From Amycolatopsis pittospori (GTDB lineage: Bacteria; Actinomycetota; Actinomycetes; Mycobacteriales; Pseudonocardiaceae), in NCBI RefSeq assembly GCF_013870525.1, contig NZ_JACBXD010000063.1, positions 1 to 46,153 on the forward strand: a stretch of 46,153 nt of DNA, in the 5' to 3' direction. Of this stretch, positions 16,467 to 25,700 are shown piece after piece. Made by a program: the position numbers and the translations under genes. The notes under the pieces were generated by a model, which worked only from the letters and a program-made list of their open reading frames with translations, ran no database searches and was not told the DNA's origin. Numbering within the stretch: position 1 is the stretch's first letter; each line of letters opens with the position of its first letter.

Positions 16467-17891
16467 TTAGCCGGGGATTTCCTGGTACGCCTGGGAAAGG
16501 CGCCGGACGCCGTCCCGGACCTGCGCGCTGGTCGCGGTGCTGACGTAACTCAGGCGCAGATACGGTCCGGGCGCCTCGGCGGCGAAGTAGAGCCTGCCGG
16601 GAGTGACCGCTACTCCGGCGCGGAAAGCAGCGCTGGTCAAAGCCACCTCGTCGGCGAATCCGGGCAGCGGCTGCCACAGGTGATAGCCGCCGGTCGGCAC
16701 CGGGACGGTGCTCCAGGACGGCAGGAACTCCCGCAGCGCGGAGACGGCGACGTCGCGGCGTTCACGCAGCGCGGCGACGAGCGTCCGGAGATGACGGGAC
16801 CAGGCGGGCGAGCTCACCAGTTCCAGAGCGGTTTCCTGCAAAGGCCGGGGCACGAAGAAGCTTTCGACGGCGTGGAGCCCGCGCAGCCGCTCGAGCGCCG
16901 GGCCGCGGGCGGCGAGCGCGCTGATCCGCAGGCTGGGCGATGCCGGTTTCGTCAGCGAGCGGATGTGCACCACGACGCCGTCGGGGTCGTCCGCGACCAG
17001 TGGTGCCGGGGGAGCGGGACTGCCGGGATGCGCCATCAGCCGGGCGAAGTCGTCCTCGACGACGAAAGCGCCCGCGTCACGGGCGATCCGCAGGACCTCG
17101 GCCCGGCGTTCGGCGGACAGGACCGCGCCGGTCGGGTTCTGGAACGCGGGCTGGCAGACGAACAACCGGGCGCCGGTGTCGCGGAAGGCGTCCGCGAGCA
17201 GTTCGGGCCGGACGCCGTCACGGTCGATCGGCACCGGCACCGGCCGCAGCCCCGACGCCCTGGCGATGGCCAGCATCCCCGGGTACGTCGGGGACTCCAC
17301 CAGTACCGGCGCACCCGGGGCGCCGAGCGCGCGCAACGCCGTGGTCAAGGCACTCTGCCCGCCCGCGGTGACCAGGACGTTCTCGACGTTCACCGGACTG
17401 CCGATGTCGCGGGCGAACCAGGCGCGCAGTTCGGGCAGACCGCAGATCGGCGGGCGGGTCCAGGCGCCGGGACGGCGTCCGGCTCGGGCCGAAGCCGCCG
17501 CGAGTTCCCGTTCCGGCTGCAGGCTGGGATGCGTGTAGCCGCCGTTGAGGTCGATGACGCCCGACGGCGGATCGCTGAGCGCGGTCTGCACCCCGGTCGC
17601 GTCGATCGCGCGGATCCCGGTCTGCGAGCTGAGCGCGACCTCCTGCCACGAGACATCACCGGTCGGCACCACCGAGCGCGGCGGCGGTGCGCGGAAGACG
17701 CCGGCGCCGGGGCGGGCGATCACCAGGCCCTCGGCGGCCAGCGCGGAAATGGCGCGCGACACCGTCACCGGGCTCACTTTCAGCTGCCGGACAAGCTCCC
17801 GGCTCGACGGGAGCTTTCCCTCTATCGGATAGCGCTCAAGCTCGGAACGCAGCTGTGTGACCAGGCTGGCGACGCTGCTACCATCGGACAT
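16467..17891 (-). CDS. MocR-type GntR/aminotransferase regulator
   Basis: A 474-residue fusion of a GntR winged helix (residues 1-70: LPSSRELVRQLKVSPVTVSRAISALAAEGLV) and a fold-type I aminotransferase-like domain. NPTG and the SLTKP segment, with its PLP-binding lysine, are present, so PLP binding is likely. MocR proteins sense PLP or amino-group metabolites and often control a divergent gene. Here the ATG at 17891 overlaps the ATG of the divergent EamA transporter: the bases CATG at 17889-17892 serve both strands. A perfect 12-bp palindrome, GATAGCGCTATC, lies 10 bp upstream of its start and is the best operator candidate. Confidence 0.92.
   Translation of the reverse strand: MSDGSSVASLVTQLRSELERYPIEGKLPSSRELVRQLKVSPVTVSRAISALAAEGLVIARPGAGVFRAPPPRSVVPTGDVSWQEVALSSQTGIRAIDATGVQTALSDPPSGVIDLNGGYTHPSLQPERELAAASARAGRRPGAWTRPPICGLPELRAWFARDIGSPVNVENVLVTAGGQSALTTALRALGAPGAPVLVESPTYPGMLAIARASGLRPVPVPIDRDGVRPELLADAFRDTGARLFVCQPAFQNPTGAVLSAERRAEVLRIARDAGAFVVEDDFARLMAHPGSPAPPAPLVADDPDGVVVHIRSLTKPASPSLRISALAARGPALERLRGLHAVESFFVPRPLQETALELVSSPAWSRHLRTLVAALRERRDVAVSALREFLPSWSTVPVPTGGYHLWQPLPGFADEVALTSAAFRAGVAVTPGRLYFAAEAPGPYLRLSYVSTATSAQVRDGVRRLSQAYQEIPG
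17828..17836. promoter_or_regulatory. Second GATAGCGCT half-site
   Basis: GATAGCGCT at 17828-17836 repeats nine bases of the full palindrome at 17902-17913, 74 bp away and inside the MocR coding region. It could be a second contact site for a MocR dimer, as these regulators often bind two spaced sites. Function is inferred from the repeat alone. Confidence 0.35.
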
Positions 17892-18792
17892 GAGACTGGA
17901 TGATAGCGCTATCGCGGACCGGGCAGTAGCGGTCCGCTCCGGGACCGTGCTGGCGGCGTTGGGTGTCCTCGCCTTCTCGTTCACGTTCCCCGCCACCGTC
18001 TGGGCGCTCAAGGGCTTCGGCCCGTGGACCGCCACAGGCGCGCGCAGCGTCCTCGCCGCGCTGGTCGCCGCCGCCTGTCTTCGGGCTTTCCGGGTCCCGT
18101 TGCCGAAGCGTGAGCAGTGGCGCGGCCTGGCCATGGTCGCCCTCGGTTGTGTCCTCGCGTTCCCGATCCTGACCACGCTCGCGCTGCAGACGTCGTCGAC
18201 GGCGCATTCCGCGGTGGTGATCGGCTTGCTGCCGCTGGCCACCGCCATCGTCTCGTCGAGGCTGACCGGGCATCGGCCGTCCCGCCGCTTCTGGCTCGCC
18301 GCCGGCGTGGGCGCCGTCGCGGTGGTGGTGTTCACCGTGAGCCAGAGCGGCGGTGGACTGTCCACGGCGGACCTGTTCCTGTTCGGCGCGCTCGTGCTGT
18401 GCGCGTTCGGCTATGCCGAGGGCGGCAGACTGGCCAGGGAGATGCCCGGATGGCAGGTGATCGCCTGGGCGCTGGTCCTCGCGTTACCGGTCACCGCCGT
18501 GTTCGGCGTCTTCGGGCTCGTGACCGAGCCGCCCCCGCATATCGGCGGCGAGGCGATCGTCGGCCTCCTGTACGTCGCGCTCATCTCGCAGTTCGGCGGG
18601 TTCTTCGTCTGGTACCGGGGAATGGCCGAGATCGGTGTCGCGCGGGCGAGTCAGCTGCAACTGGCCCAGCCGCTGCTGACCCTGATCTGGGCGGTGCTGT
18701 TCCTGGGCGAACACCTGCCCGCGGCCGCGCCGGTGACGGCGCTGATCGTGGTCGGCTGCATCGTGGTGACCCAGCGGTCCCGGAGCTCTTGA
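17890..18792 (+). CDS. EamA-family (DMT) transporter
   Basis: A 300-residue membrane protein with about ten hydrophobic helices in two EamA halves, typical of drug/metabolite exporters. Seen: the first-half pattern WALKGFGPWTATGARSVLAALV and the second-half TVSQSGGG...LFGALVLCAFGYAEGGRLAR. The ATG at 17890 overlaps the divergent MocR start and has no ribosome-binding site, so translation would be leaderless, or it begins at a downstream GTG near residue 20. Control by the adjacent MocR is the natural reading. Substrate unknown; amino acids or related amines are typical for MocR-linked exporters. Confidence 0.88.
   Translation: MRLDDSAIADRAVAVRSGTVLAALGVLAFSFTFPATVWALKGFGPWTATGARSVLAALVAAACLRAFRVPLPKREQWRGLAMVALGCVLAFPILTTLALQTSSTAHSAVVIGLLPLATAIVSSRLTGHRPSRRFWLAAGVGAVAVVVFTVSQSGGGLSTADLFLFGALVLCAFGYAEGGRLAREMPGWQVIAWALVLALPVTAVFGVFGLVTEPPPHIGGEAIVGLLYVALISQFGGFFVWYRGMAEIGVARASQLQLAQPLLTLIWAVLFLGEHLPAAAPVTALIVVGCIVVTQRSRSS
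17902..17913. promoter_or_regulatory. Perfect 12-bp palindrome, candidate MocR operator
   Basis: GATAGCGCTATC is a perfect palindrome, placed just upstream of the MocR start on one strand and inside the first codons of the EamA gene on the other. A nine-base copy lies at 17828-17836. The position between two overlapping divergent starts suggests autoregulation plus control of the transporter. Confidence 0.55.
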
Positions 18793-18802
18793 GAGGCAAG
18801 GC

Positions 18803-18985
18803 AAAGGTGACGGCACACGTGATCAGACGGACGCCACACGTGATCAGACGGACGGCACACGTGATTAGCCGGACGGCACACGTGATTAGCCGGACGCCAC
18901 ACGTGATCAGACGGACGGCACACGTGACGTCCATTGGCTCACGCGTGCCGTCCGTTCAATCACGCGTGACGTCCGGCTGGTCACG
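18803..18985. repeat. Tandem 21-bp repeats with inverted right arm
   Basis: Downstream of the EamA stop are five units of about 21 bp, each close to GGCACACGTGATCAGACGGAC (positions about 18812-18917), in two sequence variants (GATCAGAC and GATTAGCC). They are followed by two or three diverged units in reverse orientation (around 18927-18985, for example TCACGCGTGACGTCCGGC). The array can fold into a multi-stem hairpin. There are no unique spacers. It begins with AAGGCAAAGGTG, a sequence also found just inside the left arm of the 12497-12805 element. Likely a gene-end palindromic repeat element; the rest of the gap to 19139 shows nothing definite. Confidence 0.8.
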
Positions 18986-19139
18986 GGAGACCGCCGATTC
19001 CGGTCCATCGGGCTGACGAGACCACGGCCCTCTCGCGACCGGACAGGTTTCCCTTTCGGTCCGATAACCCCTACGGCGCTCACATCCACGTCGCGATTCC
19101 GCCAGACCGCGGTGCCCGCGCGGTGATGGGCTGGGGCAC

Positions 19140-20315
19140 ATGACCGCCTCGACCCTCGACACCACCGCCCGGACTCCGCTGAAGGGATGGCTCGCCGTCC
19201 TCGCGGTGACACTGGGGATCTTCTCCCTCGTCACCACCGAAATCCTCCCGATCGGCCTCCTGACCCCGATCGGTGAGGACTTCCGGATCTCGCCGGGGAC
19301 GGCGGGCCTGACCATGACCCTGCCCGGTTTCCTCGCCGCGCTCGCCGCACCGGCCGTCACCGTCGCCGCCGGCCGCCTCGACCGGCGTGGCCTGTTGTGC
19401 GCGCTGATGGTGGTGCTGGCACTCGCCGACCTCGTCGCGGCGACGGCGCAGGCGTACTGGGCGGTGCTGCTCTCGCGTGTCCTGGTCGGACTGGTGATCG
19501 GCGCGTTCTGGGCGATCGGTTCCGGGATCGCCACCCGGCTGGTCGGTCCCGAACGCGCCGGGACCGCGACCGCGGTGATCTTTTCGGCCGTGCCGCTCGG
19601 TTCCGTTCTCGGCGTGCCGGCGGGGACGTTCGTCGGCGAACTGTTCGGCTGGCGGGCGGCGTTCGCGGTGATGGGCGTGTTCACCCTCGGCGTGCTCGCC
19701 GCGCTGGCCCTCTCCCTGCCGCCGCTGCCGTCGGCGCGGGCGACCCGGCTCGACGTCCTGCGCGAGATGACGCGCGGACGGGCGACCCGGCTCGGACTGC
19801 TCGTCACGGTGCTCGTCGTGCTCGCCCATTTCGGGACCTACACCTACGTCACGCCGCTGCTGCGCCAGGTGACGCAGGTGAGCCCGGAGCTGATCACGGT
19901 GTTCCTGCTGGTCTACGGCACCGCCGGGATCGCGGGCAACTTCGTCGCGGGGGCGGCGATCGCGCGCGACCTCCGCCGGACCTTCCTCACCGCGGCCGGA
20001 TTGATCGGTGTCGCGACCTTGGCGTTGCCGTTTCTCGGCACTACGGACGCCGGCGCGCTCGTGCTGCTCGTCGTCTGGGGCTTCGCCTACGGAGCCGTCC
20101 CGGTCTGCTCGGGAACGTGGTTCGCGAAGGCGGCGCCGCACGCGCCCGAAGCGGCGTCGGTGCTGTTCACGTCGTCGTTCCAGGCGACGCTCTCGGCGGG
20201 CGCGCTGCTCGGCGGGCTCGTCGTCGACTCGGTCTCCGTCCCGGCCGTGATGATCGTGGGCGGAGTGGTCGCGCTGCTCGCGGCGGGTGTCCTCAGCCGA
20301 GCACGGCCAGCGTGA
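19140..20315 (+). CDS. MFS transporter, AraJ/DHA1 type
   Basis: A 391-residue membrane protein with 12 hydrophobic segments. TTEILPIGLLTPIGEDF in the first helix and GRLDRRGLLCALM after the second are typical of DHA1 (AraJ-like sugar/drug efflux) permeases. The start is ATG 19140 with only a modest GGGG ribosome-binding site. It stands alone, and its 3' end overlaps the convergent YeiH-family gene by 23 bp (20293-20315). Substrate not predictable. Confidence 0.9.
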   Translation: MTASTLDTTARTPLKGWLAVLAVTLGIFSLVTTEILPIGLLTPIGEDFRISPGTAGLTMTLPGFLAALAAPAVTVAAGRLDRRGLLCALMVVLALADLVAATAQAYWAVLLSRVLVGLVIGAFWAIGSGIATRLVGPERAGTATAVIFSAVPLGSVLGVPAGTFVGELFGWRAAFAVMGVFTLGVLAALALSLPPLPSARATRLDVLREMTRGRATRLGLLVTVLVVLAHFGTYTYVTPLLRQVTQVSPELITVFLLVYGTAGIAGNFVAGAAIARDLRRTFLTAAGLIGVATLALPFLGTTDAGALVLLVVWGFAYGAVPVCSGTWFAKAAPHAPEAASVLFTSSFQATLSAGALLGGLVVDSVSVPAVMIVGGVVALLAAGVLSRARPA

Positions 20316-21282
20316 CCAGCGCGGTCGTCCCGACCAGCAGCGTGGACAGCAGGCCGAGCAGCAGGGCGCGTCCGCCGGTGCGGACCAGCGTGCCGATCCG
20401 CACCGCGCAGCCGAGTCCGAACAGCGCCCCGGCCAGCAGCAGCGTGCAGGTGACCTTGGCGAGGTCGAGGGCGAACCCCGGCACGATCCCGATGCTGCGC
20501 ACGGCGGCCATCGCGAGGAAACCGAGGACGAACAGCGGGACCAGCGGCGGGCGCTTTCCTTCGGTGGGACGGTGGCGTTCGTGCACGCCGACCGCGGCGA
20601 CCATCGGGGCCAGCAGGACCACGCGGCTGAGCTTGATCACGATGGCGACCGCGACGGCGGCACCACCGGCCGGGGTGGCCGCCGCGACGACCTGCGCGAC
20701 CTCGTGCACGCTGAGCCCGGCCCATTCACCGATCCGGACCGCGTCCAGGCCGAGCAGGCCGCCGAACAGCGGGACGGCCGCGATGGCGAGCCCGCCGTAG
20801 AGGGTGACCAGCGCGACCGCGGTCGCGACGTCGGAGTCCTTCCGCTTGACGACACCCTCCATGGCGGCGATGGCCGACGCGCCGCAGATCGAGAATCCGG
20901 TCGCGACCAGCATCGCGAGACCGCGGGGCACGCCGAGCAACCTGCCGAGGCCGATCGTGCCGAGGAACGTGATGCCCACCGTGAGCACGACGGCGAGCAG
21001 GGTGCCGGGGCCGAGGGCGAGCACCGCCGGGAGTGAGAGCTGTAGCCCCAGCAACACGACTCCGGCACGAAGGAGCTTCTTCGTGACACCGGAGATCGCC
21101 TTGCGCGTCTCGTCCGACAGCGAGAGCAGGGAACCGGCGAGGATGCCGAGTACGACCGCGATGGTGAGCGCGCTGAGGACCGGGATCGCGGTGCTGACCA
21201 GGTACGCGGCGGCCACGCCCGCCCCGGTGACGGCCAGGGCGGTGAGGTAGGGGTGGGTCCGTCTCGCGTGCGTGGTGCTCAT
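20293..21282 (-). CDS. YeiH/UPF0324-family membrane protein (putative sulfate exporter)
   Basis: A 329-residue membrane protein with about ten helices. Family features are GILAGSLLSLSDETRKAISGVTKKLLRAGVVLLG, GFSICGASAIAAMEGV, and VHEVAQVVAAA in the middle, matching the UPF0324/YeiH group, members of which have been proposed to export sulfite or sulfate. I chose the ATG at 21282; a longer frame reaches 21342 but would run into the divergent LysR start. It faces the LysR gene across 71 bp, the same YeiH-LysR pairing seen in other bacteria, so control by that regulator is likely. Confidence 0.88.
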   Translation of the reverse strand: MSTTHARRTHPYLTALAVTGAGVAAAYLVSTAIPVLSALTIAVVLGILAGSLLSLSDETRKAISGVTKKLLRAGVVLLGLQLSLPAVLALGPGTLLAVVLTVGITFLGTIGLGRLLGVPRGLAMLVATGFSICGASAIAAMEGVVKRKDSDVATAVALVTLYGGLAIAAVPLFGGLLGLDAVRIGEWAGLSVHEVAQVVAAATPAGGAAVAVAIVIKLSRVVLLAPMVAAVGVHERHRPTEGKRPPLVPLFVLGFLAMAAVRSIGIVPGFALDLAKVTCTLLLAGALFGLGCAVRIGTLVRTGGRALLLGLLSTLLVGTTALVTLAVLG

Positions 21283-21337
21283 GGTTCGAGCTTCGCCCGG
21301 CCGGGGTGGCCTCGGTAGCCGGGAAAGCGAGGGGTAG

Positions 21338-21358
21338 GTCATAGACTTGGGCTATGAC
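21338..21358. promoter_or_regulatory. LysR-type T-N11-A box overlapping the lysR start
   Basis: GTCATAG (21338-21344) and CTATGAC (21352-21358) are perfect 7-bp inverted repeats with a 7-bp spacer, giving the LysR-family T-N11-A core (T342 to A354 of the 21 kb line). The right half overlaps the LysR ATG at 21354-21356. This position fits negative autoregulation and control of the divergent YeiH gene. Confidence 0.65.
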
Positions 21359-22256
21359 CGCACCCGACCTGGACTCGCTGCGCCTGCTGGTGCTCGTCGA
21401 CGAACTCGGCAGTATCGGACAGGCCGCGGCCAGGCTCGGGATCGCGCAGCCATCGGCGAGCAAACGTCTGTCCACAGTCGAGCGACGGCTGGGGCTGGTG
21501 CTGGTCGACCGCACGCGGCGGGGATCCGTGCTCACCCCCGACGGCCGCGTCATCGCGGGCTGGGCGCATCGCGTGCTGTCCGAACTCGACGGACTGCTCG
21601 ACGGCGCCGAAGCCCTGCGCACCCAGCACGAGGCGCAACTCCGGGTCGCGGCGAGTATGACGCTGGCCGAGCACCTGGTCCCCGGCTGGATCGGCGAGCT
21701 CAAACGTGGGAATCCCGGGCTGTATCTCGGACTGGAGGTGACGAATTCCGATCAGGCCGCCGAATTGGCCAGGGAGGGCAAGGTCGACCTCGGGTTCGTC
21801 GAGTCGCCCGGCGCGCTGCCCGGTCTGTCGTCGAAGCGGGTCGCCACCGATCACCTCGTCCTCGTCGTGGCCGGAAGTCACCCGTGGGCGCGCCGGCGCC
21901 GTCCGCTCACCGCGGCCGAATTGGCGATCACACCGCTGGTGGTCCGCGAACCCGGTTCCGGCACCAGGGAAACCGTCGACACAGCGCTGCGCAGGGCCGG
22001 TGCGGGGCCGGCGAAACCGTTGCTGGAACTGGGTTCGGCCTCCGCGGTCCGTAATGCCGTGATCGCGGGCGCCGGCCCGGCGGTGATCAGCGAGCTGGAC
22101 GTCGCCCGCGATGTCGCCGACCGCAGGCTCGTACCGGTCGCCGTCGAGGGCGTCGACTTCGGCCGGGAACTGCGTGCGGTGTGGCCCGCCGGGCGGCGGC
22201 TCGCCGGTCCGGCCGCGGCGTTGCTGGCACTGGCCGTCCGTTCCCGGCGGACTTGA
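21354..22256 (+). CDS. LysR-family transcriptional regulator
   Basis: A 300-residue LysR regulator: winged helix at residues 5-65 (LRLLVLVDELGSIGQAAARLGIAQPSASKRLSTVERRLG) and a periplasmic-binding-like effector domain (about 90-295, LRVAASMTLAEHLVPGWIGEL). The start codon ATG 21354 lies inside a T-N11-A inverted repeat, with no clear ribosome-binding site, so leaderless translation is possible. It is divergent from the YeiH-family exporter and probably regulates it; in enterobacteria the equivalent YeiE responds to sulfur compounds, which is only a guide here. Confidence 0.93.
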   Translation: MTAPDLDSLRLLVLVDELGSIGQAAARLGIAQPSASKRLSTVERRLGLVLVDRTRRGSVLTPDGRVIAGWAHRVLSELDGLLDGAEALRTQHEAQLRVAASMTLAEHLVPGWIGELKRGNPGLYLGLEVTNSDQAAELAREGKVDLGFVESPGALPGLSSKRVATDHLVLVVAGSHPWARRRRPLTAAELAITPLVVREPGSGTRETVDTALRRAGAGPAKPLLELGSASAVRNAVIAGAGPAVISELDVARDVADRRLVPVAVEGVDFGRELRAVWPAGRRLAGPAAALLALAVRSRRT

Positions 22257-22708
22257 CGCGGAATGCGAAATCCCGGAGAGTCCCTTCATGTTTCTCCGTG
22301 AACGGCCCGTTAATCGCGCGTGATACCGAAAGGCCCGTCGGCGCGATACCGACGATAGGGCGAATTGCCGTCAATTCCCCCGGAATGGCGGCGGACCACT
22401 ATTTCCGGGGTCCGGCGAAAGCGGAATGGTGAACTCCGGGTAACACGCCGGATGGCGTATCGGATGTTGGGACACCTGGTCGTTGACTGTTCTTCCCTGC
22501 TACTGCGGGAAATCCGGGCGTCCTCCATGTCGTCCGTGTATCCGGAACGCTAATTTTCCGCGTCGAACACCGCTTTCCGGCAGGTCGGCGTACCGCCATC
22601 CGGTTCCTGTGACCGGAAACCCTACTGCCGAGTATTGACGTGAAGCGTCGCCTGCGTTTAAGTACGCCCGGTAACTACGTCACTCTTCCGTGTGCTCGGA
22701 GGCTTCCC
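22257..22708. other. Leader region upstream of the lipid synthase operon
   Basis: About 450 bp without a convincing gene and noticeably AT-richer than the rest. Near 22275-22320 is a degenerate gene-end element containing GAACGGCCCGTTA, a 13-mer also present in the hairpin at 38339-38391. GAATTG-CCGT-CAATTC (around 22362-22377) and CGGACC...GGTCCG (around 22393-22415) are small inverted repeats that might be regulatory. No pathway regulator is encoded here. Confidence 0.5.
22635..22664 (+). promoter_or_regulatory. Candidate promoter of the lipid synthase operon
   Basis: TTGACG at 22635-22640, an 18-bp spacer and TAAGTA at 22659-22664 resemble a housekeeping-sigma promoter. It would start transcription near 22671, leaving a leader of about 38 nt before the GTG at 22709 and excluding the earlier in-frame GTG at 22640. 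Confidence 0.4.
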
Positions 22709-25700
22709 GTGGGTAAGTCGATTCGTGGCGCCGATGCCTCAATGTTGACCGGTACGGCGGATCTGCTCATCGCGGTGCACCCTTTCGGTGTGCCTTCCGC
22801 GCGGTTCGCCGCGGCGGCGGCGCGTGCCGGAGCACTCGGCGTGCTCGACCTGACCAGCGGGAATCGTGCCGCGCGCGAAGAACTGGACCTGGCAGGGGAC
22901 TGGCTCGGGACGGGATTCGGCGTCCGCGTCGCGGGAGCCGTCGAGCTTCCCGCGGCGGCGCACACGGTTCTCCTCGCGGTGGGCACCTCTGTGTCCACTG
23001 TGGACTTCGGTGATCGGCGGGTGCTCGCGGAGGTCACCGACCGGGACGAGGCCGCCGAAGCCGTGGCGGCCGGGGCGGACGGCCTCATCCTGCGAGGGCA
23101 CGAGGCGGGTGGCCGGGTCGGCGAGCTCAGTACGTTCGTCTTCCTGCAGCAGGTGCTGGCCGACCCGGGGATCACCGTCCCGGTCTGGGCGTACGGCGGA
23201 ATAGGCGAGCACACGGCGGCCGCCGCGATCGCGGGCGGTGCGGCGGGGGTCGTCCTCGACACCGTGTTCGCGCTGCTCCCCGAGGCGGAACTCCCGTCGG
23301 ACGTCACGTTGGCGTTGGAAGGGCTCGACGGCTCCGAGACCACTGTGGACGGCGGGATCCGTGCCGTCCGTCGTCAGGGCGGCGTGGTGGAAGCGGGGCA
23401 GGACGCGTTTCTGCCCCAGCGTTTCCGTGACACCTGGGGAACGCTCCCGGCGGCGATCCGCGGCGTCCACGCGTCGATCGCCGAAGGACTCGGGTCCGAC
23501 GGCACCGCGTTGCCGCTCGCGCAGGGACCCATGACCAGGGTCAGCGACCAGCCGGAATTCGCCGGAGCCGTCGCCGCCGGGGGAGCGTTGCCGTTCCTGG
23601 CACTCGCGCTGTCCGGCCCGGCGCAGACCCGCGAGATGCTCGAAAAGACCAAGGCCGCACTGGGCGACGCGCCCTGGGGTGTCGGCGTGCTCGGCTTCGC
23701 GGCCGAGGAGGTCCGCACCGCGCAACTCGACGTGATCCGGGAGATCCGGCCGAGTCACGCGATCATCGCCGGTGGCCGGCCGGCGCAGGCGAAAGCACTG
23801 GAGGACGTCGGCATCTCGACGTTCCTGCACGTCCCGTCGCCGGGACTGTTGCGGCAGTTCCTCGAAGCGGGGGCGCGCAAGTTCGTCTTCGAAGGTTCCG
23901 AATGCGGCGGGCACGTCGGCCCGAGGACCAGTTTTCCCTTGTGGGAGGCGCAGATCGGGGTACTCCTCGAATACGGTGCCGACATCGAGGTGTTCTTCGC
24001 CGGCGGTGTGCACGACGAGCGCTCGGCCGCGATGGTCACCGCGGCGGCCGCACCGCTGACCCGGCGCGGCGCCACGGTCGGGCTCCTGATGGGAACCGCG
24101 TACCTGTTCACAGAGGAGGCCGTCCGTGCGGGCGCCGTCCTGCCGTTGTTCCAGCGCCAGATCGTCGAAGCCACGCGTACCGATCTCCTGGAGACGGCGC
24201 CGGGACACGCGACGCGGTGTGTGCGTTCGGCGTTCACGACCGAGTACGCGGAGCTCAAACGCGATCTCAAAGCCCAGGACATCCCGGATCGCGAGGCCTG
24301 GGAACGGCTGGAGAGGCTCAACGTCGGGCGGCTTCGGCTGGCCAGCAAGGGGATCGAACGAGCCGGGGACGTACTACGAGAAGTCGAGGAAGACCGGCAA
24401 CTGGCCGAGGGCATGTTCATGGCGGGCGACGTCGCCGTCCTCCGGTCCGAGGTCACGACGATCGCCCGGCTGCACGAGTCCGTCGGCCCGGGAGCGGTCT
24501 CCTTCCTCGAAGCCAGGGCAGCCGAGCTTCTGGACCCGCGCGAAGAAGAGGCCGCGCCGGAACCACTCGACATCGCCATCGTCGGCATGGCCTGTCTCTT
24601 CCCGCAGGCCGGTGACCTGCCGTCGTTCTGGTCGAACGTGCTGTCCGGAGTGGACTCGGTCACCGAGGTCCCGGCGCAGCGCTGGGACCCCTCGCTCTAC
24701 TACGCGCCCGACGGTGACGGGGAGAAGACGCCGTCGCGCTGGGGCGGCTTCCTGCCCGAGATCCCGTTCGACCCGCTCGACTACGGCATCCCGCCCGCGT
24801 CGCTCGCGAGCATCGAGCCCGTCCAGTTGCTTGCGCTGGAGGTCTCGCGGCGCGCGCTCGCCGACGCCGGGTACGCCGAGCGTGCCTTCGACCGGTCGAG
24901 GACGTCGGTGGTGTTCGGCGCGGAGGCGGGCAGCGACCTGTCCAACGCGATGACCCTGCGGACCGTGCTCCCGTCGTACCTCGGTGAACTCCCGGCCGAC
25001 CTCGACGGCCAGTTGCCGCGCCTGACCGAGGACTCGTTCCCCGGCGTGCTCGCCAACGTCATCGCCGGGCGGGTCGCGAACCGGCTCGACCTCGGCGGCG
25101 CGAACTACACCGTCGACGCGGCGTGCGCGTCCTCGCTGACCGCCGTCGACGTCGCCTGCAAAGAACTCACCGCCGGCACCAGCGACCTCGTCCTGTGCGG
25201 GGGCGCCGATCTGCACAACGGCATCAACGACTACCTGCTCTTCTCCTCGGTCCACGCGCTTTCGCCGTCCGGCCGCTCGGCGACCTTCGACAGCGACGCG
25301 GACGGGATCGCGCTGGGCGAGGGCGTCGCGTGCGTGGCCTTGAAGCGGCTCGCGGACGCCGAACGCGACGGTGACCGGGTCTACGCGGTCATCAAGGGTG
25401 TCGGCAGCGCCAGCGACGGGCGCGCGCTCGGGCTCACCGCGCCGCGGCCGGAGGGCCAGCACAACGCGCTGACCAGGGCTTATCGCAATGCTGGGATCTC
25501 CCCGGCGCAGGTCGGGCTCGTCGAGGCGCACGGCACCGGGACCGTCGTCGGCGACCGGACCGAACTCGGCACGCTCACCCAGGTGTTCACCGAAGCGGGC
25601 GCGGAACCCGGCGGCTGCGCGCTCGGTTCGGTGAAATCCCAGATCGGGCACACCAAATGCGCCGCCGGACTGGCCGGGCTGATCAAGGCGACCCTGGCAC

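Noticed and set aside
18803..18985. CRISPR array
   Set aside because: The 21-bp units abut each other without unique spacers and no cas genes are present.
22640..22708. GTG at 22640 as start of synthase A
   Set aside because: It falls on the last base of the candidate -35 element and lacks a ribosome-binding site; the GTG at 22709 has GGAGG at good spacing.
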